The translations under genes were made by a program, and so were the position numbers. 22,929 nucleotides of DNA from Ichthyosporea sp. XGB-2017a. Taxonomy: Eukaryota > Opisthokonta > Ichthyosporea. How positions within the stretch are numbered: the first letter of the stretch is position 1; each line of letters starts with the position of its first letter. The stretch is from contig PDIM01010340.1 in NCBI GenBank assembly GCA_002811675.1, positions 43,430-66,358 of the forward strand, in the 5' to 3' direction. This document shows positions 8,601-16,016 of the stretch, one piece after another. Below the pieces are notes generated by a model, which ran no database searches, was not told the DNA's origin, and worked only from the letters and a program-made list of their open reading frames with translations.

Positions 8601-9715
8601 ACACTAAGAGAGAAGATTAGAGCATCAAACATCCCCGTACATTCCTCAGGGAGGACATATTCTGTTTGTTCCTGGATGAATAACTTCCCCATCAGCACAT
8701 TACTCCCCACACCAACACTCTTACTTCCGCTGATCCTAATGCGACTACCATCCCTTCCCCTTTCCCGGTAAAACTCACACATCATTTCCAAAAACGATGG
8801 CACTCTGATAACAAGTGTGTGTAATCCTCTCGGGAACAACCGCATCATCATCCTGCTACTATTACTGCCAGCCCCAAACCCCGGGGGAATATAACCAGAA
8901 GAAGAAGAAGACACAGACACTGAGTCGTTCTTCACCGGCTGTGTTGAGGATGATAACGACACCAAGTACAGCTCCTTGAGAGACTCCAAGTTGACTAAGT
9001 TCACCGCAGATAAGTCACAGCCATTCCCATATGAATACAACCGCAACGTATCAAGATACCCAGGAGTAGTATTATTATTCTTATTCCTATTCCTTGTATC
9101 TGCCTGTAAAAAGTTTTCAATCCTCACACACGGGGGACGGATACGCACAGTAAGCACCTCCAGGAACTCCAATCCCTCAATCAGGTCGTCCAGTACAGTC
9201 ACCCCTTTCTCCTTCACTGCCGTCCCTTGCTCATCCGTGAAATAATCCACAGACAGGTGCAGCTCCCGCAGATAAGGACAGTTCCGGGCAAAGAATTCCC
9301 CAGAGAGCTGCTCGTAATTCACAATCACAATGTGCAGCACCGTCACAGTGAATCGTTTCCCGTCAATCATCTGGAGATGATCCCCAACCGGGGAAAAGCT
9401 CAACGATAATGAATCAAATCCTACACGATACTCTCTGTAATCCAATCTAAACGAATACTTTGTGTATTTAGCAAACTCCTTATCGGGATCCTGCTCCAAC
9501 CTTGGTGAATCACTCCTCCCTACTTGCATGGGATGCACATCCACAGGTACAGGACTATGAATCCCCCTTTCCTCTACCTCCTCACAATATAGATTATAGT
9601 CAATAAAGCACGGGTTGAATACTCCTCGTCCTCCTCCACACACACACACAAGAAGGAGATTCACACACAGGAGACTGTACAGGTGCACTGAGCAACTCAA
9701 AGACACACCCGCCAT
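5666..9715 (-). CDS. LRR receptor-like type I membrane protein
   Basis: 1349 residues, intronless, ATG at 9715. The N-terminal 26 residues form a signal peptide (hydrophobic core YSLLCVNLLLVCVC). A very large ectodomain follows. Its N-terminal half has irregular leucine-rich repeats, and clear ones lie at about 780-1100, for example LDFRYNRL, LDMSNNHL, LDLSHNNI and VNLANNKL. Many N-x-S/T sites support an extracellular location. A cysteine-rich juxtamembrane stretch (CCTLYRL, KERCGVCED) resembles a C-terminal cap. The transmembrane helix is at about 1205-1230, followed by a 119-residue cytoplasmic tail with no kinase, TIR or death domain that I can see. The LRR fold suggests ligand or adhesion binding; the ligand is unknown. 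The 5' leader holds a purine-rich repeat. The stop is directly followed by a coiled-coil frame, with no poly(A) signal in between, so the true 3' end is uncertain. Confidence 0.88.
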   Translation of the reverse strand: MAGVSLSCSVHLYSLLCVNLLLVCVCGGGRGVFNPCFIDYNLYCEEVEERGIHSPVPVDVHPMQVGRSDSPRLEQDPDKEFAKYTKYSFRLDYREYRVGFDSLSLSFSPVGDHLQMIDGKRFTVTVLHIVIVNYEQLSGEFFARNCPYLRELHLSVDYFTDEQGTAVKEKGVTVLDDLIEGLEFLEVLTVRIRPPCVRIENFLQADTRNRNKNNNTTPGYLDTLRLYSYGNGCDLSAVNLVNLESLKELYLVSLSSSTQPVKNDSVSVSSSSSGYIPPGFGAGSNSSRMMMRLFPRGLHTLVIRVPSFLEMMCEFYRERGRDGSRIRISGSKSVGVGSNVLMGKLFIQEQTEYVLPEECTGMFDALIFSLSVQHDDIKRRRRSTKRMLVLNDQIVLNSALWGGLVNRNWSFVQVSGIVSPEKSEYSFRPTVRIIAVRLRYPSDCVTPHPCLVLVSTLCALQSCSFISIWGDSRFSGLIDVRLSNSMGGDTSTSSQLGYNQGGNYSRYDSLTNEVTSVNLKDVSISPQGSLGYVLFESYYPKLKSITFSNSNVDVASLFENEYKKPINNQPESDILRDAPKDTCADIVQRVVKPSLTALSVTESNSGQWGNSGPSSKLSISEASFCKYPNLTRFAFYSTSLTAIMPGAFAKIPLKNLQMVPVDEAYDEQIQTSVGDYESVDLGYNVIVSGALFGHRESIGANFAIRDMPIRNMTEKLCTNSRERDWYFSKFELKNVSLVEFNYHSLCSGLCTENNGTASGYCPGVSNIDLSFNKLTSLTLAWADVYEIPRFRIGGSGDDPKQYTLTATHNYLTHLGVKHDLLPLQDSNFLKRNLTVLYANFNSSLEAFESNYEMPMALEMKLTLDFRYNRLHCLLAHSFVDMRSVSTLMLGNNGMDSIEVGFISGKSCLSYGCVLDMSNNHLSTKWPVLVGNLTKHVEEFQTPIRGLILRNNVFSYFPRGISAVFAYYRSMWNNASFGDAYATLDLSHNNISSVDWSVCSGLENISGPFALYVNLANNKLSYLSDEAFDCPSNVKLLVNLNNNTKLIHLPKKAHFLSSLNLLSVVNTNVSSQPLPCAYQLGYNEGLSLQSLAFVPSVWFMSDTDISHNEITNCCTLYRLQRNYVLLKSINPDVGENEGKEELLKQLREEQESMFGVYSVHHKTLKCFVRENGNHIVIHYFQFFGKERCGVCEDESKRYVTNEEYMTALWSLLLLWLVYFMVIAGVALYLFSGKPGIWEVDYGLSFLFSINTMKDQTPPNDDTGLVKEAARPDSYVNPSEGWGTEGSNGSSVPKPRHRYAAVVDALAKDDRDGYYCVYPVSEYAYVLFDEDYNVGVIGRQKEKKMLQGDHC

Positions 9716-9740
9716 GCCTCTTTATCACCAAATCCCCCCC

Positions 9741-9780
9741 TCCCTCTCCCTCCCTCTCCCTCCCTCTCCCTCCCTCTCTC
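9741..9780. repeat. Period-10 TCCCTCTCCC microsatellite
   Basis: Three perfect copies of TCCCTCTCCC plus a diverged fourth, starting 26 nt upstream of the LRR gene's ATG. On the sense strand of that gene it is a GA-rich purine tract in the 5' leader. A poly-A/T-rich stretch (9827-9930) lies further upstream. No gene is supported in 9782-10179. Confidence 0.85.
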
Positions 9781-10179
9781 CTTTTCTTATGTTTTGTTAA
9801 ATCCCACCTCCCCCTCCTGAAAGAAATCAAAATAAAAAAAAAAACAACAAAAAAGAAAAAAACAGCTGTTTGGAATTTTTTTGATTTTTTGAACTTTTGT
9901 CTTTTCAAGGTCTTTTTTTGTTTGTTTTTTAAGTTTAGGGTTACATTTTAATCCCGAAGAAGAGTGCGTGGCGAAGTGATTGGAATCAGAAGTAAAGTCA
10001 AACCAAATAAGTGTCGATGTCTTCCCTCTCTCGAAGCATGGTCCAAGATACGTTATCTTCAAGATTCCAATCTGCGACAAGCTGTAAGAACACAACAGCT
10101 ATCATATAAAGAAAGCCATGCAGCAAGAATTACAAAGGATATATCTGTGACCCTTGCCGGGTACATTTCACATACATTA

Positions 10180-10272
10180 CCACACGTTTGGCCCCCGTGG
10201 GAGTTCAGCAAAGTCCTTGTATTTCATAACTTGCCCTTTGAATGTGCATTCTTGGTTTCCTACCCTAAGCAT
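10180..10272 (-). other. Possible exon, 31 codons, function unknown
   Basis: On the minus strand an ATG at 10272 opens a 31-codon stretch ending at TAA, with in-line GT sites (GTAATG, GTGTGG) just before the stop. The reading contains VGNQECTFKGQVMKY and DFAELPRGPNVW, which looks coding. A good acceptor (GTTGTGTTCTTACAG) lies further along at about 10090, so a spliced gene continuing toward lower coordinates is possible. Its relation to the LRR exon just upstream (10322-10534) is unclear. I do not recognise the sequence. Confidence 0.25.
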
Positions 10273-10321
10273 CTCTAGTACTCATTTATGCACTTTAAAG
10301 AGCTGTTTTCCACAATGCGTG

Positions 10322-10534
10322 TCAGTGGCAGGATTTCACAACAGTCCCACAGATTGTTTGACCAACCCCCTTCCTCCTTAATTCCAGTGCAAATAGATTA
10401 TCTGCTGTAGAGTAAGATTTTGGTATATGAACAATGGACCTATTCGCTGCACTAAGGAGGACAACCCGAATTTGTTTCTTTGGTAGTTCGGGAAGCTTTG
10501 CTATTGGATTGTGATTGATATACATCTCCTCAAT
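10322..10534 (-). CDS. LRR-bearing terminal exon of a spliced or relic gene
   Basis: On the minus strand, after a CTCTAG acceptor (AG at 10536-10535), 70 codons run open to a TGA. They begin IEEMYINHNPIAKLPELP, an exact leucine-rich-repeat register (I-x-x-M-x-I-x-x-N-x-I-x-x-L-P), followed by a weaker repeat ending SIVHIPKS. The codon before the exon is TAG, so the frame needs splicing to reach upstream sequence. A GTGAGT donor on the same strand at about 10841 is a candidate partner, giving an intron of about 300 nt, but the upstream exon would be only a few codons. It could also be a fragment of an older LRR gene. No link to the large LRR gene at 5666-9715 is shown. Confidence 0.4.
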   Translation of the reverse strand: MEEMYINHNPIAKLPELPKKQIRVVLLSAANRSIVHIPKSYSTADNLFALELRRKGVGQTICGTVVKSCH

Positions 10535-10643
10535 CTAGAGCCCTTGCAGATAAATGTGTCAGATTGCTATGAGAGACATCAATATAAATGTGCTTTGTTA
10601 CTGTCCCATCCCTTAATTATCCTACAGCTGACACAGAAATGGG

Positions 10644-10666
10644 GTTGCCATAGTAACCCACGTGGG
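10644..10666. promoter_or_regulatory. RFX-type X-box adjoining a CACGTG palindrome
   Basis: GTTGCC-AT-AGTAAC at 10644-10657 fits the RFX X-box consensus GTNRCC-N(0-3)-RGYAAC in full. It overlaps by one base the palindrome CCCACGTGGG (10657-10666), an E-box/G-box bound by bHLH or bZIP factors. The pair is about 300 bp upstream of the ATG of the plus-strand gene at 10964. X-boxes often mark ciliary genes in animals; that role here is a guess. The site also falls in the putative intron of the minus-strand LRR exon, which weakens one of the two readings. Confidence 0.5.
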
Positions 10667-10963
10667 ATAAATTAGGGTTACGAATGTGTATCCAATTTTT
10701 GGCATGGTGAAAAAAAGAAAAGAAGTAAAATAATTCAAAGAATTTTTTTTTTTTTTTTTTCTTTTCCTTTTCATTTTTGGAGGTCTTAAAAGGATTCAGG
10801 ATTGCTATTCTTTTAATCATTTAAATGTAGGTTAAACTCACCTCACAGGGCTCTAATTTTGAATTCTAATAGATTTATATATCACCTAATCCATAAACAC
10901 AACCTCCATTACCAGGGACACACACTCTACCTTCTAACTTCAGGCACAATACCAGAAGATAAG

Positions 10964-11683
10964 ATGGGGCTCATTCTGCGGGTGAGTGACTATGTGTACG
11001 GGAGCCTCTTCCTCACATTGTTCCTCTACATGGCCATGCACCGCCTCATATCCCACGTGTTCCCAGACCTCAATGTCCCCATCCTGGGCCTCACCTCCTA
11101 CCAGGAGGGCCACAAACAGTCACAGTCCCAGCGGGAACTAACCACCTGTTCCCGCACCTGCTTTGTTCGGACCGGGTACCGCATAGACGCGGAGGGGGCC
11201 GCGGTCGGGGAGGAGTTAAGCACGCTACGGGGGTGCAGGGAGGAGATGGACAAGGTGTGTCGCGTGGCGTGTGAGGGGTTGTATATGGAGCAGAAGAGTC
11301 TGGGGAGTCTGTCCGCGATATGCTTGGAGAACTCGTACAGTGATATCATGTCCATCCGGATGAGTGAAGATGCCTACTACAAAGAGGACGGGGCGAAGAA
11401 AGCTTCGACCCTGGCTCGCTCCCTGCAGCGGGGTTTTGCGTACACGGTGCAGGAGCTACAGACAGAGGAGCTCATGAGAAAGTACAAGGAGCAGGGAGGC
11501 GAGGAGAGTGGGACATCGTGGGGGAGCTTCTTGACGAAAGCGTTTGAAAAGTTGACTGGCAAGCCCGAAGTGCAGGTTCCCTGCTATGACTACGTGGAGG
11601 GGGCGGTGAGGCAGGCACAGGCGAGTCTGTGCGAGGTGTACAAAACTCAGCACGTGTACGAACAGAGACAGGTGGTGTTGTGA
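10964..11683 (+). CDS. Cysteine-rich single-pass membrane protein, unknown family
   Basis: 239 residues from the ATG at 10964; the frame is open upstream to a TTG at 10859, but this is the first Met. A hydrophobic segment at about 11-33 is the only membrane span. The rest is hydrophilic, with eight cysteines at 62, 66, 91, 99, 103, 120, 207 and 223. The spacing C-x3-C (62/66) and C-x7-C-x3-C (91/99/103) on predicted helices suggests helical disulfide hairpins, but it is not the Cx9C pattern of CHCH proteins. The second half is charged and probably helical. It shows no clear similarity to the six-cysteine pair at 842-3409. The gene is more GC-rich than its flanks, most strongly in its 5' two thirds. 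An AATAAA follows at 11716. I cannot assign a function. Confidence 0.8.
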   Translation: MGLILRVSDYVYGSLFLTLFLYMAMHRLISHVFPDLNVPILGLTSYQEGHKQSQSQRELTTCSRTCFVRTGYRIDAEGAAVGEELSTLRGCREEMDKVCRVACEGLYMEQKSLGSLSAICLENSYSDIMSIRMSEDAYYKEDGAKKASTLARSLQRGFAYTVQELQTEELMRKYKEQGGEESGTSWGSFLTKAFEKLTGKPEVQVPCYDYVEGAVRQAQASLCEVYKTQHVYEQRQVVL

Positions 11684-11715
11684 AAGAAATAGAGCCATCG
11701 CGGGAGTAACTTGCT

Positions 11716-11721
11716 AATAAA
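11716..11721 (+). terminator. Poly(A) signal AATAAA of the gene at 10964-11683
   Basis: AATAAA 33 nt after the stop codon. Confidence 0.65.
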
Positions 11722-11823
11722 GAAATTGAAGAAGAAAAACAGGAGAAGAATGTAGTGCTGTTTCTTTCTTGTTTCAAAGAAAAATACACCGTCACTCCCA
11801 TCTGAAACCATAGCGATTGAACC

Positions 11824-12055
11824 ATGGCGTACATGAAGTTCCTACAACTTCGGCATGTCTCGTCCTCCTCTGTCTCAAACAGCAGAGGAAGAAGAGCCCG
11901 TGTATGTGAGAAATGGTTTTTTTTTTGCCAAACTTCAAGTGAAAAAAAGATATCAAAGGAAGAATAATGTCTTCGCTGTCTTGAAAAGTGCAAGAAGGAA
12001 AGATGAAGGTATCCCTTTCTGTAACAAGACAAAGTTCTCAATATAATTGTTTATT
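11824..12055. other. Gap with weak coding signals on both strands
   Basis: On the plus strand, ACCATGG at 11821-11827 is an ideal start context and opens MAYMKFLQLRHVSSSS, with a GTATGTG donor about 80 nt later. A matching next exon is not clear. On the minus strand the same DNA reads ETEEDETCRSC after a CTGTTTGAG acceptor-like site. A minus-strand AATAAA lies at 12055-12050. I cannot decide between these, and neither is called as a gene. Confidence 0.2.
12050..12055 (-). terminator. Minus-strand AATAAA, candidate 3' end of the spliced gene upstream
   Basis: TTTATT on the plus strand. It is the first minus-strand poly(A) signal I see downstream of the exon-like segments at 12313-12902. Confidence 0.35.
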
Positions 12056-12312
12056 GTGCACATACATAAACGCAAACAGCACACACACTACTCAAGGGGC
12101 TGTTTATATGCTTTTGGCGTTTCTTATTGCCTGGCTAGAGATCCTTCCTCTCTTCTTCTCGTCGGTGTTGGCAAGTCATTCGACACTCGCTGCTATCCCT
12201 CGTCCCCCTATGCTATCAAGTCTGTTGCGTACCTTGCATGTTGTTCTTGAAACCGTCCCATTCTTTTCCACCTCTCACATTGCCTCAAGTGTATTCTTCA
12301 CAATCACCTTAC

Positions 12313-12375
12313 TGCTTTATTCTCTTTCCTCACTCTTCGATACCGGAAGACAAGACATAGAAAAATGTTGCAGTC
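12313..12375 (-). other. Possible exon encoding a hydrophobic then basic stretch
   Basis: On the minus strand it follows a strong acceptor (CACTGTATTTTCAG, AG at 12377-12376) and ends at a GTAAGG donor (12312). The 21 codons read DCNIFLCLVFRYRRVRKENK, like the end of a membrane span with a basic stop-transfer. In the phase imposed by exon 12689-12902 it would instead read ETATFFYVLSSGIEE and then stop. The two options cannot both hold. Nothing else is supported in 12376-12688. Confidence 0.25.
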
Positions 12376-12688
12376 CTGAAAATACAGTGAATCGCTTTTA
12401 CTAGTGGGATGATACCAAACCCGACCCGTGACCTATGTTGCTGCCCGTTAAGCTCGGTTAATAAACATAAGTATGATCACACACAAGTGCCAACTTCCTT
12501 CAAATTCAGGGGCCGTGTGCCCTGCCTACAGTCCAGGTGACTCTTGCCCACGCCAAGAACGGGCGGTTGTGTTTAGCACAGAGACCGTAGAGAAAGTGTT
12601 CACTTGTGAATAGGCCTAAATGAAGAAGCAAAGCATAAAACAAGAAACACCCCTCCCATATATATTAACAGCTCTTAACAGCTCTTAC

Positions 12689-12902
12689 TCCACCAATGAT
12701 GAAAACGGTTTGAACTGTTCTTCAATTTCCCTTTTGGCTTCCTTTTTCATTCCTTCTTGTGAGTTGTGAGCAACCCTAATGACAATATAACTCCTCCTTC
12801 CATTGACATTTTGTTTCATGTCTGGTCTGTCAAACACTGCCTCGTATCTGAAGATGAAATCGTAATAGCATATCAGTTTGCCCCTCGATGATGAAATGTT
12901 GC
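12689..12902 (-). CDS. Internal exon of a spliced gene, SEA-domain-like
   Basis: On the minus strand the exon is bounded by TTTTTTGTATTGCAG (AG at 12904-12903) and GTAAGAG (12688-12682), both near-ideal splice sites. It is open throughout in one frame; the only stop (12687-12685) lies inside the donor. The reading NISSSRGKLICYYDFIF resembles the strand-turn-strand of SEA domains, where G-S-V-I-V precedes an aromatic strand. It is followed by an RSYIVIRV strand and a charged helix (MKKEAKREIEEQF), in the order expected for that fold. The usual autoproteolysis Ser is Lys here. Two upstream pieces join in phase: 13317-13283 (MSVTYRMYLIS...) and 13176-13157 (YSCTGG). An alternative first piece is 13380-13307. 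SEA domains are mostly found in animal surface proteins; the match is by eye only. Confidence 0.4.
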
Positions 12903-13156
12903 CTGCAATACAAAAAATTAAAAGTTGTCATAAACGCCTTCGCTTTCTTCAATTTAAATAAAGTACATCATCCAAATGTGTGTCAACTCAAAAACCTTTT
13001 GAGTTATAGCAACAGAATAGCATCGACAAACCACAGAAATTGGACAGACCTGGAGAGAGTACAGATACATACAACACTCAAGTACGTCAGCGCTCACTTT
13101 AAAGCCCACCGCAGCAAAGCATAATTAATTGCTTTAAGCACATTGCTATTACACAC

Positions 13157-13317
13157 CTCCACCAGTACACGAGTAGCTGTGTAGTTCTGAAATCAAGTTG
13201 GCACATAATTATCAATTAAAAGGGACTGTACACATAAAACACCATCCTTCTTTTTTCCTTATAGTCCAGGTGCTCTTTTTACCGTGAGATGAGGTACATC
13301 CTGTACGTTACGGACAT
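13157..13317 (-). other. Tentative upstream exons of the SEA-like gene
   Basis: Model: exon 13317-13283 (ATG, 35 nt, GTAAAA donor), intron, 20-nt microexon 13176-13157 (after CTACACAG, before GTGTGT), then exon 12902. Phases agree and no stop arises. The microexon and the weak first donor make this uncertain. A competing first exon is 13380-13307, after the stronger acceptor TGCCTTTATTACAG with donor GTAACG, and it also joins in phase. Confidence 0.25.
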
Positions 13318-13519
13318 TTCAGGTCAACAATGAATCTAGACCACATAGCTACAGTAGCCAGGTGCATTGTGCCTACCAAGTCTGTAATAAAGGCATGCCA
13401 AAGAGAATTAGCGATAAGATTTATGAGTGCAAGCCAATTACAATCCCTCTCTTCCTGATCCGGTCCTAATTACAGTATCCCTCCCCTTTTCATATCTCAA
13501 ACATACAAGTTTTTGTTAA

Positions 13520-13820
13520 CCAATCCGTGTAGTGAGTATCCTCATCTGGCCAATCAACGGCAAATAAACCCGTTTTAAAACTTAATTATCTGGTCATTGA
13601 TTGGTCAGAATGGCCCCATTTTTGTCAAAAAAATTCCTAACTGATCATCATCAATGGAGAATTGTTCCGCTCCTCGTCGTGCCTCCCCCTTTTTCTATAA
13701 TTGTTGCGGGAAGAACTTTCAATTTTCAAACCTTGCATCCTTTATATGTACCTGTGGGTGACCCTCCTTTATAGTCTGTAGAACACCGCGAAAAGGTTTT
13801 TTTGCCGCTTTATATATATA
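13520..13820. promoter_or_regulatory. CCAAT cluster with a distant TATATATATA element
   Basis: CCAAT occurs at 13520-13524 and 13550-13554 on the plus strand, and as ATTGG at 13600-13604. TGGTCA-TTGAT-TGGTCA (13591-13607) is a direct repeat around the last one. A TATATATATA tract lies at 13811-13820 beside a GC-rich GGCCCCGGCC. This could be a promoter for the minus-strand spliced gene, or distal control for the transporter at 14360. I see no gene in 13381-14182. Confidence 0.35.
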
Positions 13821-14182
13821 TGGCCCCGGCCTCCCTTTCCGGCTTCCACACTGCATGTAATTAGTGATTTGGTACACACAAAATGTAACGTAAATATCAT
13901 GTTATCACATCCATCTACAAAGTACAGTAGAATTAACAAGTGGACAATATAGATGTACAGCCCTCTCATCTGGATGTGCCAGACATTGTAATTATAGCAG
14001 GACATGTAATTATTAAATAGCTCAACTTTTAATTGATGCCTCCTTCAATTCATTCATTTATTTTGGTTTGCAGAGTGTCCGAGAGAACACGCCTTTTTAA
14101 TTTGGCTGTATGTAAGTGATAATTGAAATGAAAAGAGGAACTATTACAGTAGCAATGCCACACCTTTTTCTTTTTGTTTGGG

Positions 14183-14190
14183 TATAAAAG
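14183..14190 (+). promoter_or_regulatory. TATA box of the transporter gene
   Basis: TATAAAAG in the context GGGTATAAAAGGACCCGG, 170 nt upstream of the ATG at 14360. It is the best core promoter in the window. The inferred leader is A/T-rich and about 145 nt long. Confidence 0.75.
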
Positions 14191-14359
14191 GACCCGGGGG
14201 TTGCTCGTCTTTCACCTTTATCTTCATCAAAACATTTTTTCTCTTAAGCAACTACAAACAAAAAAAAAAGATTTTCAAAATTGATTTGGAATCTCTTTGA
14301 TAGAAAAAAGAAGTTTTTTGAATTGAAACTCAGCTTTGTATAACAAAACAATTTTAAAG

Positions 14360-15982
14360 ATGTTAACCGTCCAAAGAAACGTTCGTTCAAGCTCCGTTGT
14401 GAGTTATGAAATTGAGGCAACCATGCGCAATAAGGGAGAGCTCAAGCAGGAGAAAGCCGAAGAAGGATACTTTGTAAGCCAGGAAGATGCACAGTCCACC
14501 GTCTCTTCCGAGGCTGTCCTTGACAATCCCACAGTCTGGTCCCGCGACTATTTTGGTCTCTTGGCCTCCTACTGGTGTGTTGGTATCTTCCAGGGTCTCT
14601 CTGGTCTTCTCTACCCTCTTGTTATCATCTTGAACGGGAAGGAGCCTTCTTTTTTCAACTCCGCCTCGCAATTGATTACCATCTGGTGGTCTTACAAGTT
14701 CTTCTACGGATTCTTGACTGATTTCGTCCCTATTTTTGGTTTCCGCCGCAAGGTTTACATTGTGGTTGGTCACGGTATTGCTATCGCTATCTGTTTCATC
14801 ATGGCTGCTGTTGCTGACAGTGTCTCCATTGAATTCATTTTGGCATTGATGGCCCTTCAAAACTTTTTCTCTGTCTTTGCTGATGTCGCCAGTGATGGTT
14901 TCACTGTGCAGATGGCTCAACGTGAGACTGATGACAAGAGAGGAAAAACTCAGACTTATGTGTACAGCACAAGATTCCTTGCTAACTGTTTTGGTTATCT
15001 TGCCGGTGGTATTCTTCTTAACGGACCCACTTACCATGGAGAATTTGATTTTGAACTCTCCGAGTCTCAAATCTTTCTCGTGTTTGGTGCCGCTTCTGCC
15101 ATTGCCTGGCCTTTCTTGATCTTCTGCTTGAAGGAACAGCGTTATGAACACTACATTGGTAAGGAAAAATCTATTTTTACCCACCTCTGCGAGGTTCGTG
15201 ATGTTCTTCTCTCTCGCCCCGTCTACCAGTTTGTTGGATTCTACATCATCAACATGACTCTCAGTGCCACTTACAATGGATCCAGCAGCAACTACGCCAA
15301 TGCAGTTATCGGAATGACTTCTCTCCAGAACTCCCTCCAGTCTATTTTCAACCAGTTCCTTATGATTGCCGGTATGATGATTATCAAGACATGGTTCCTC
15401 AACGTCGGTTGGAGATGGATGTTCGCTGCCACCATGTTGCTCGTCATTATCTTGTCCAATGTCACATTCTTGTTTATTTGGGGCGTGACTCACAACTCAT
15501 GGCTCTACATCTTGCTCAACAGCGCTGCAACCATCCCCAATGGTATGAACTTCATCGTCAGCTCCTTCTTCATGGTTGAAATCGCCAAGCCTGGTCAAGA
15601 AGCCGTTACCTACTCCATCCTTTCCACCATTCACAATCTGTGTATCCCTCTCGGAACTGTCATCTCTAACCAGCTTATGGGTGCCTTCCCCAATCTGGAC
15701 AATGCCTCTATCGAAAAGGACGACTATGACTTCCGCATCAACTGGACATACCTCACCTTGGTTGTCACTGCCTTGAACATCATTTCCCTTGTCGCCTTGC
15801 CTCTCTTCCCCAACCAGAAGGAACAGGCCCGCTTATTGCTCCAGAAACGCTCCAACCGCCTTGTTGGATGGCTCCTCTTTGTTGTGTCCATCATCTTGTT
15901 GCTTTACTCAACCACCCTCATCATTCTCAACGTGGTCCCCTCCACCCAGTGCCTGGAGATTGTCGGAGGAGGTGGCTGTTAA
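14360..15982 (+). CDS. BT1/folate-biopterin-type MFS transporter
   Basis: 540 residues from the ATG at 14360, intronless. About 60 cytoplasmic residues lead into some twelve membrane helices (first at about 72-92, last at about 502-526). The loop after helix 2 has the MFS signature GFLTDFVPIFGFRRK (117-131), close to the BT1 form G-x-x-x-D-x-x-P-x-x-G-x-R-R. Helix 5 carries ADVASDG (174-180), matching the acidic A-D-x-x-x-D-x of that family. BT1/FBT proteins carry pterins or folates, and some carry other solutes, so the substrate is not fixed by sequence. They are common in algae, oomycetes and kinetoplastids and unusual in animals. Codon choice is strongly biased to C/T-ending codons, unlike the neighbouring genes, suggesting high expression. 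That bias also leaves a 1.1-kb antisense frame that I do not call. It has a TATA box upstream and AATAAA downstream. Confidence 0.88.
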   Translation: MLTVQRNVRSSSVVSYEIEATMRNKGELKQEKAEEGYFVSQEDAQSTVSSEAVLDNPTVWSRDYFGLLASYWCVGIFQGLSGLLYPLVIILNGKEPSFFNSASQLITIWWSYKFFYGFLTDFVPIFGFRRKVYIVVGHGIAIAICFIMAAVADSVSIEFILALMALQNFFSVFADVASDGFTVQMAQRETDDKRGKTQTYVYSTRFLANCFGYLAGGILLNGPTYHGEFDFELSESQIFLVFGAASAIAWPFLIFCLKEQRYEHYIGKEKSIFTHLCEVRDVLLSRPVYQFVGFYIINMTLSATYNGSSSNYANAVIGMTSLQNSLQSIFNQFLMIAGMMIIKTWFLNVGWRWMFAATMLLVIILSNVTFLFIWGVTHNSWLYILLNSAATIPNGMNFIVSSFFMVEIAKPGQEAVTYSILSTIHNLCIPLGTVISNQLMGAFPNLDNASIEKDDYDFRINWTYLTLVVTALNIISLVALPLFPNQKEQARLLLQKRSNRLVGWLLFVVSIILLLYSTTLIILNVVPSTQCLEIVGGGGC

Positions 15983-16010
15983 TTCCACTCCAAAAACAAA
16001 ACATTATCAA

Positions 16011-16016
16011 AATAAA
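16011..16016 (+). terminator. Poly(A) signal AATAAA of the transporter gene
   Basis: AATAAA 29 nt after the stop codon at 15980-15982. Confidence 0.65.

Noticed and set aside
10982-10987. GTGAGT donor inside the gene at 10964
   Set aside because: The reading frame stays open and protein-like through it, including the membrane span, so no intron is needed.
11472-12041. 189-codon minus-strand frame
   Set aside because: A third of it is antisense to the cysteine-rich gene at 10964 and the rest is Ser/Phe-rich noise, apart from a short stretch noted in the gap entry.
11988-12404. 138-codon plus-strand frame with hydrophobic stretches
   Set aside because: Its start is within a weak context, the hydrophobicity comes from T-rich DNA, and minus-strand splice-like sites explain the region as well.
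14387-15493. 368-codon antisense frame across the transporter gene
   Set aside because: It lies wholly within a clear MFS gene with strong codon bias that removes stops from the opposite strand. The reading is hydrophilic, with no domain and no promoter of its own.
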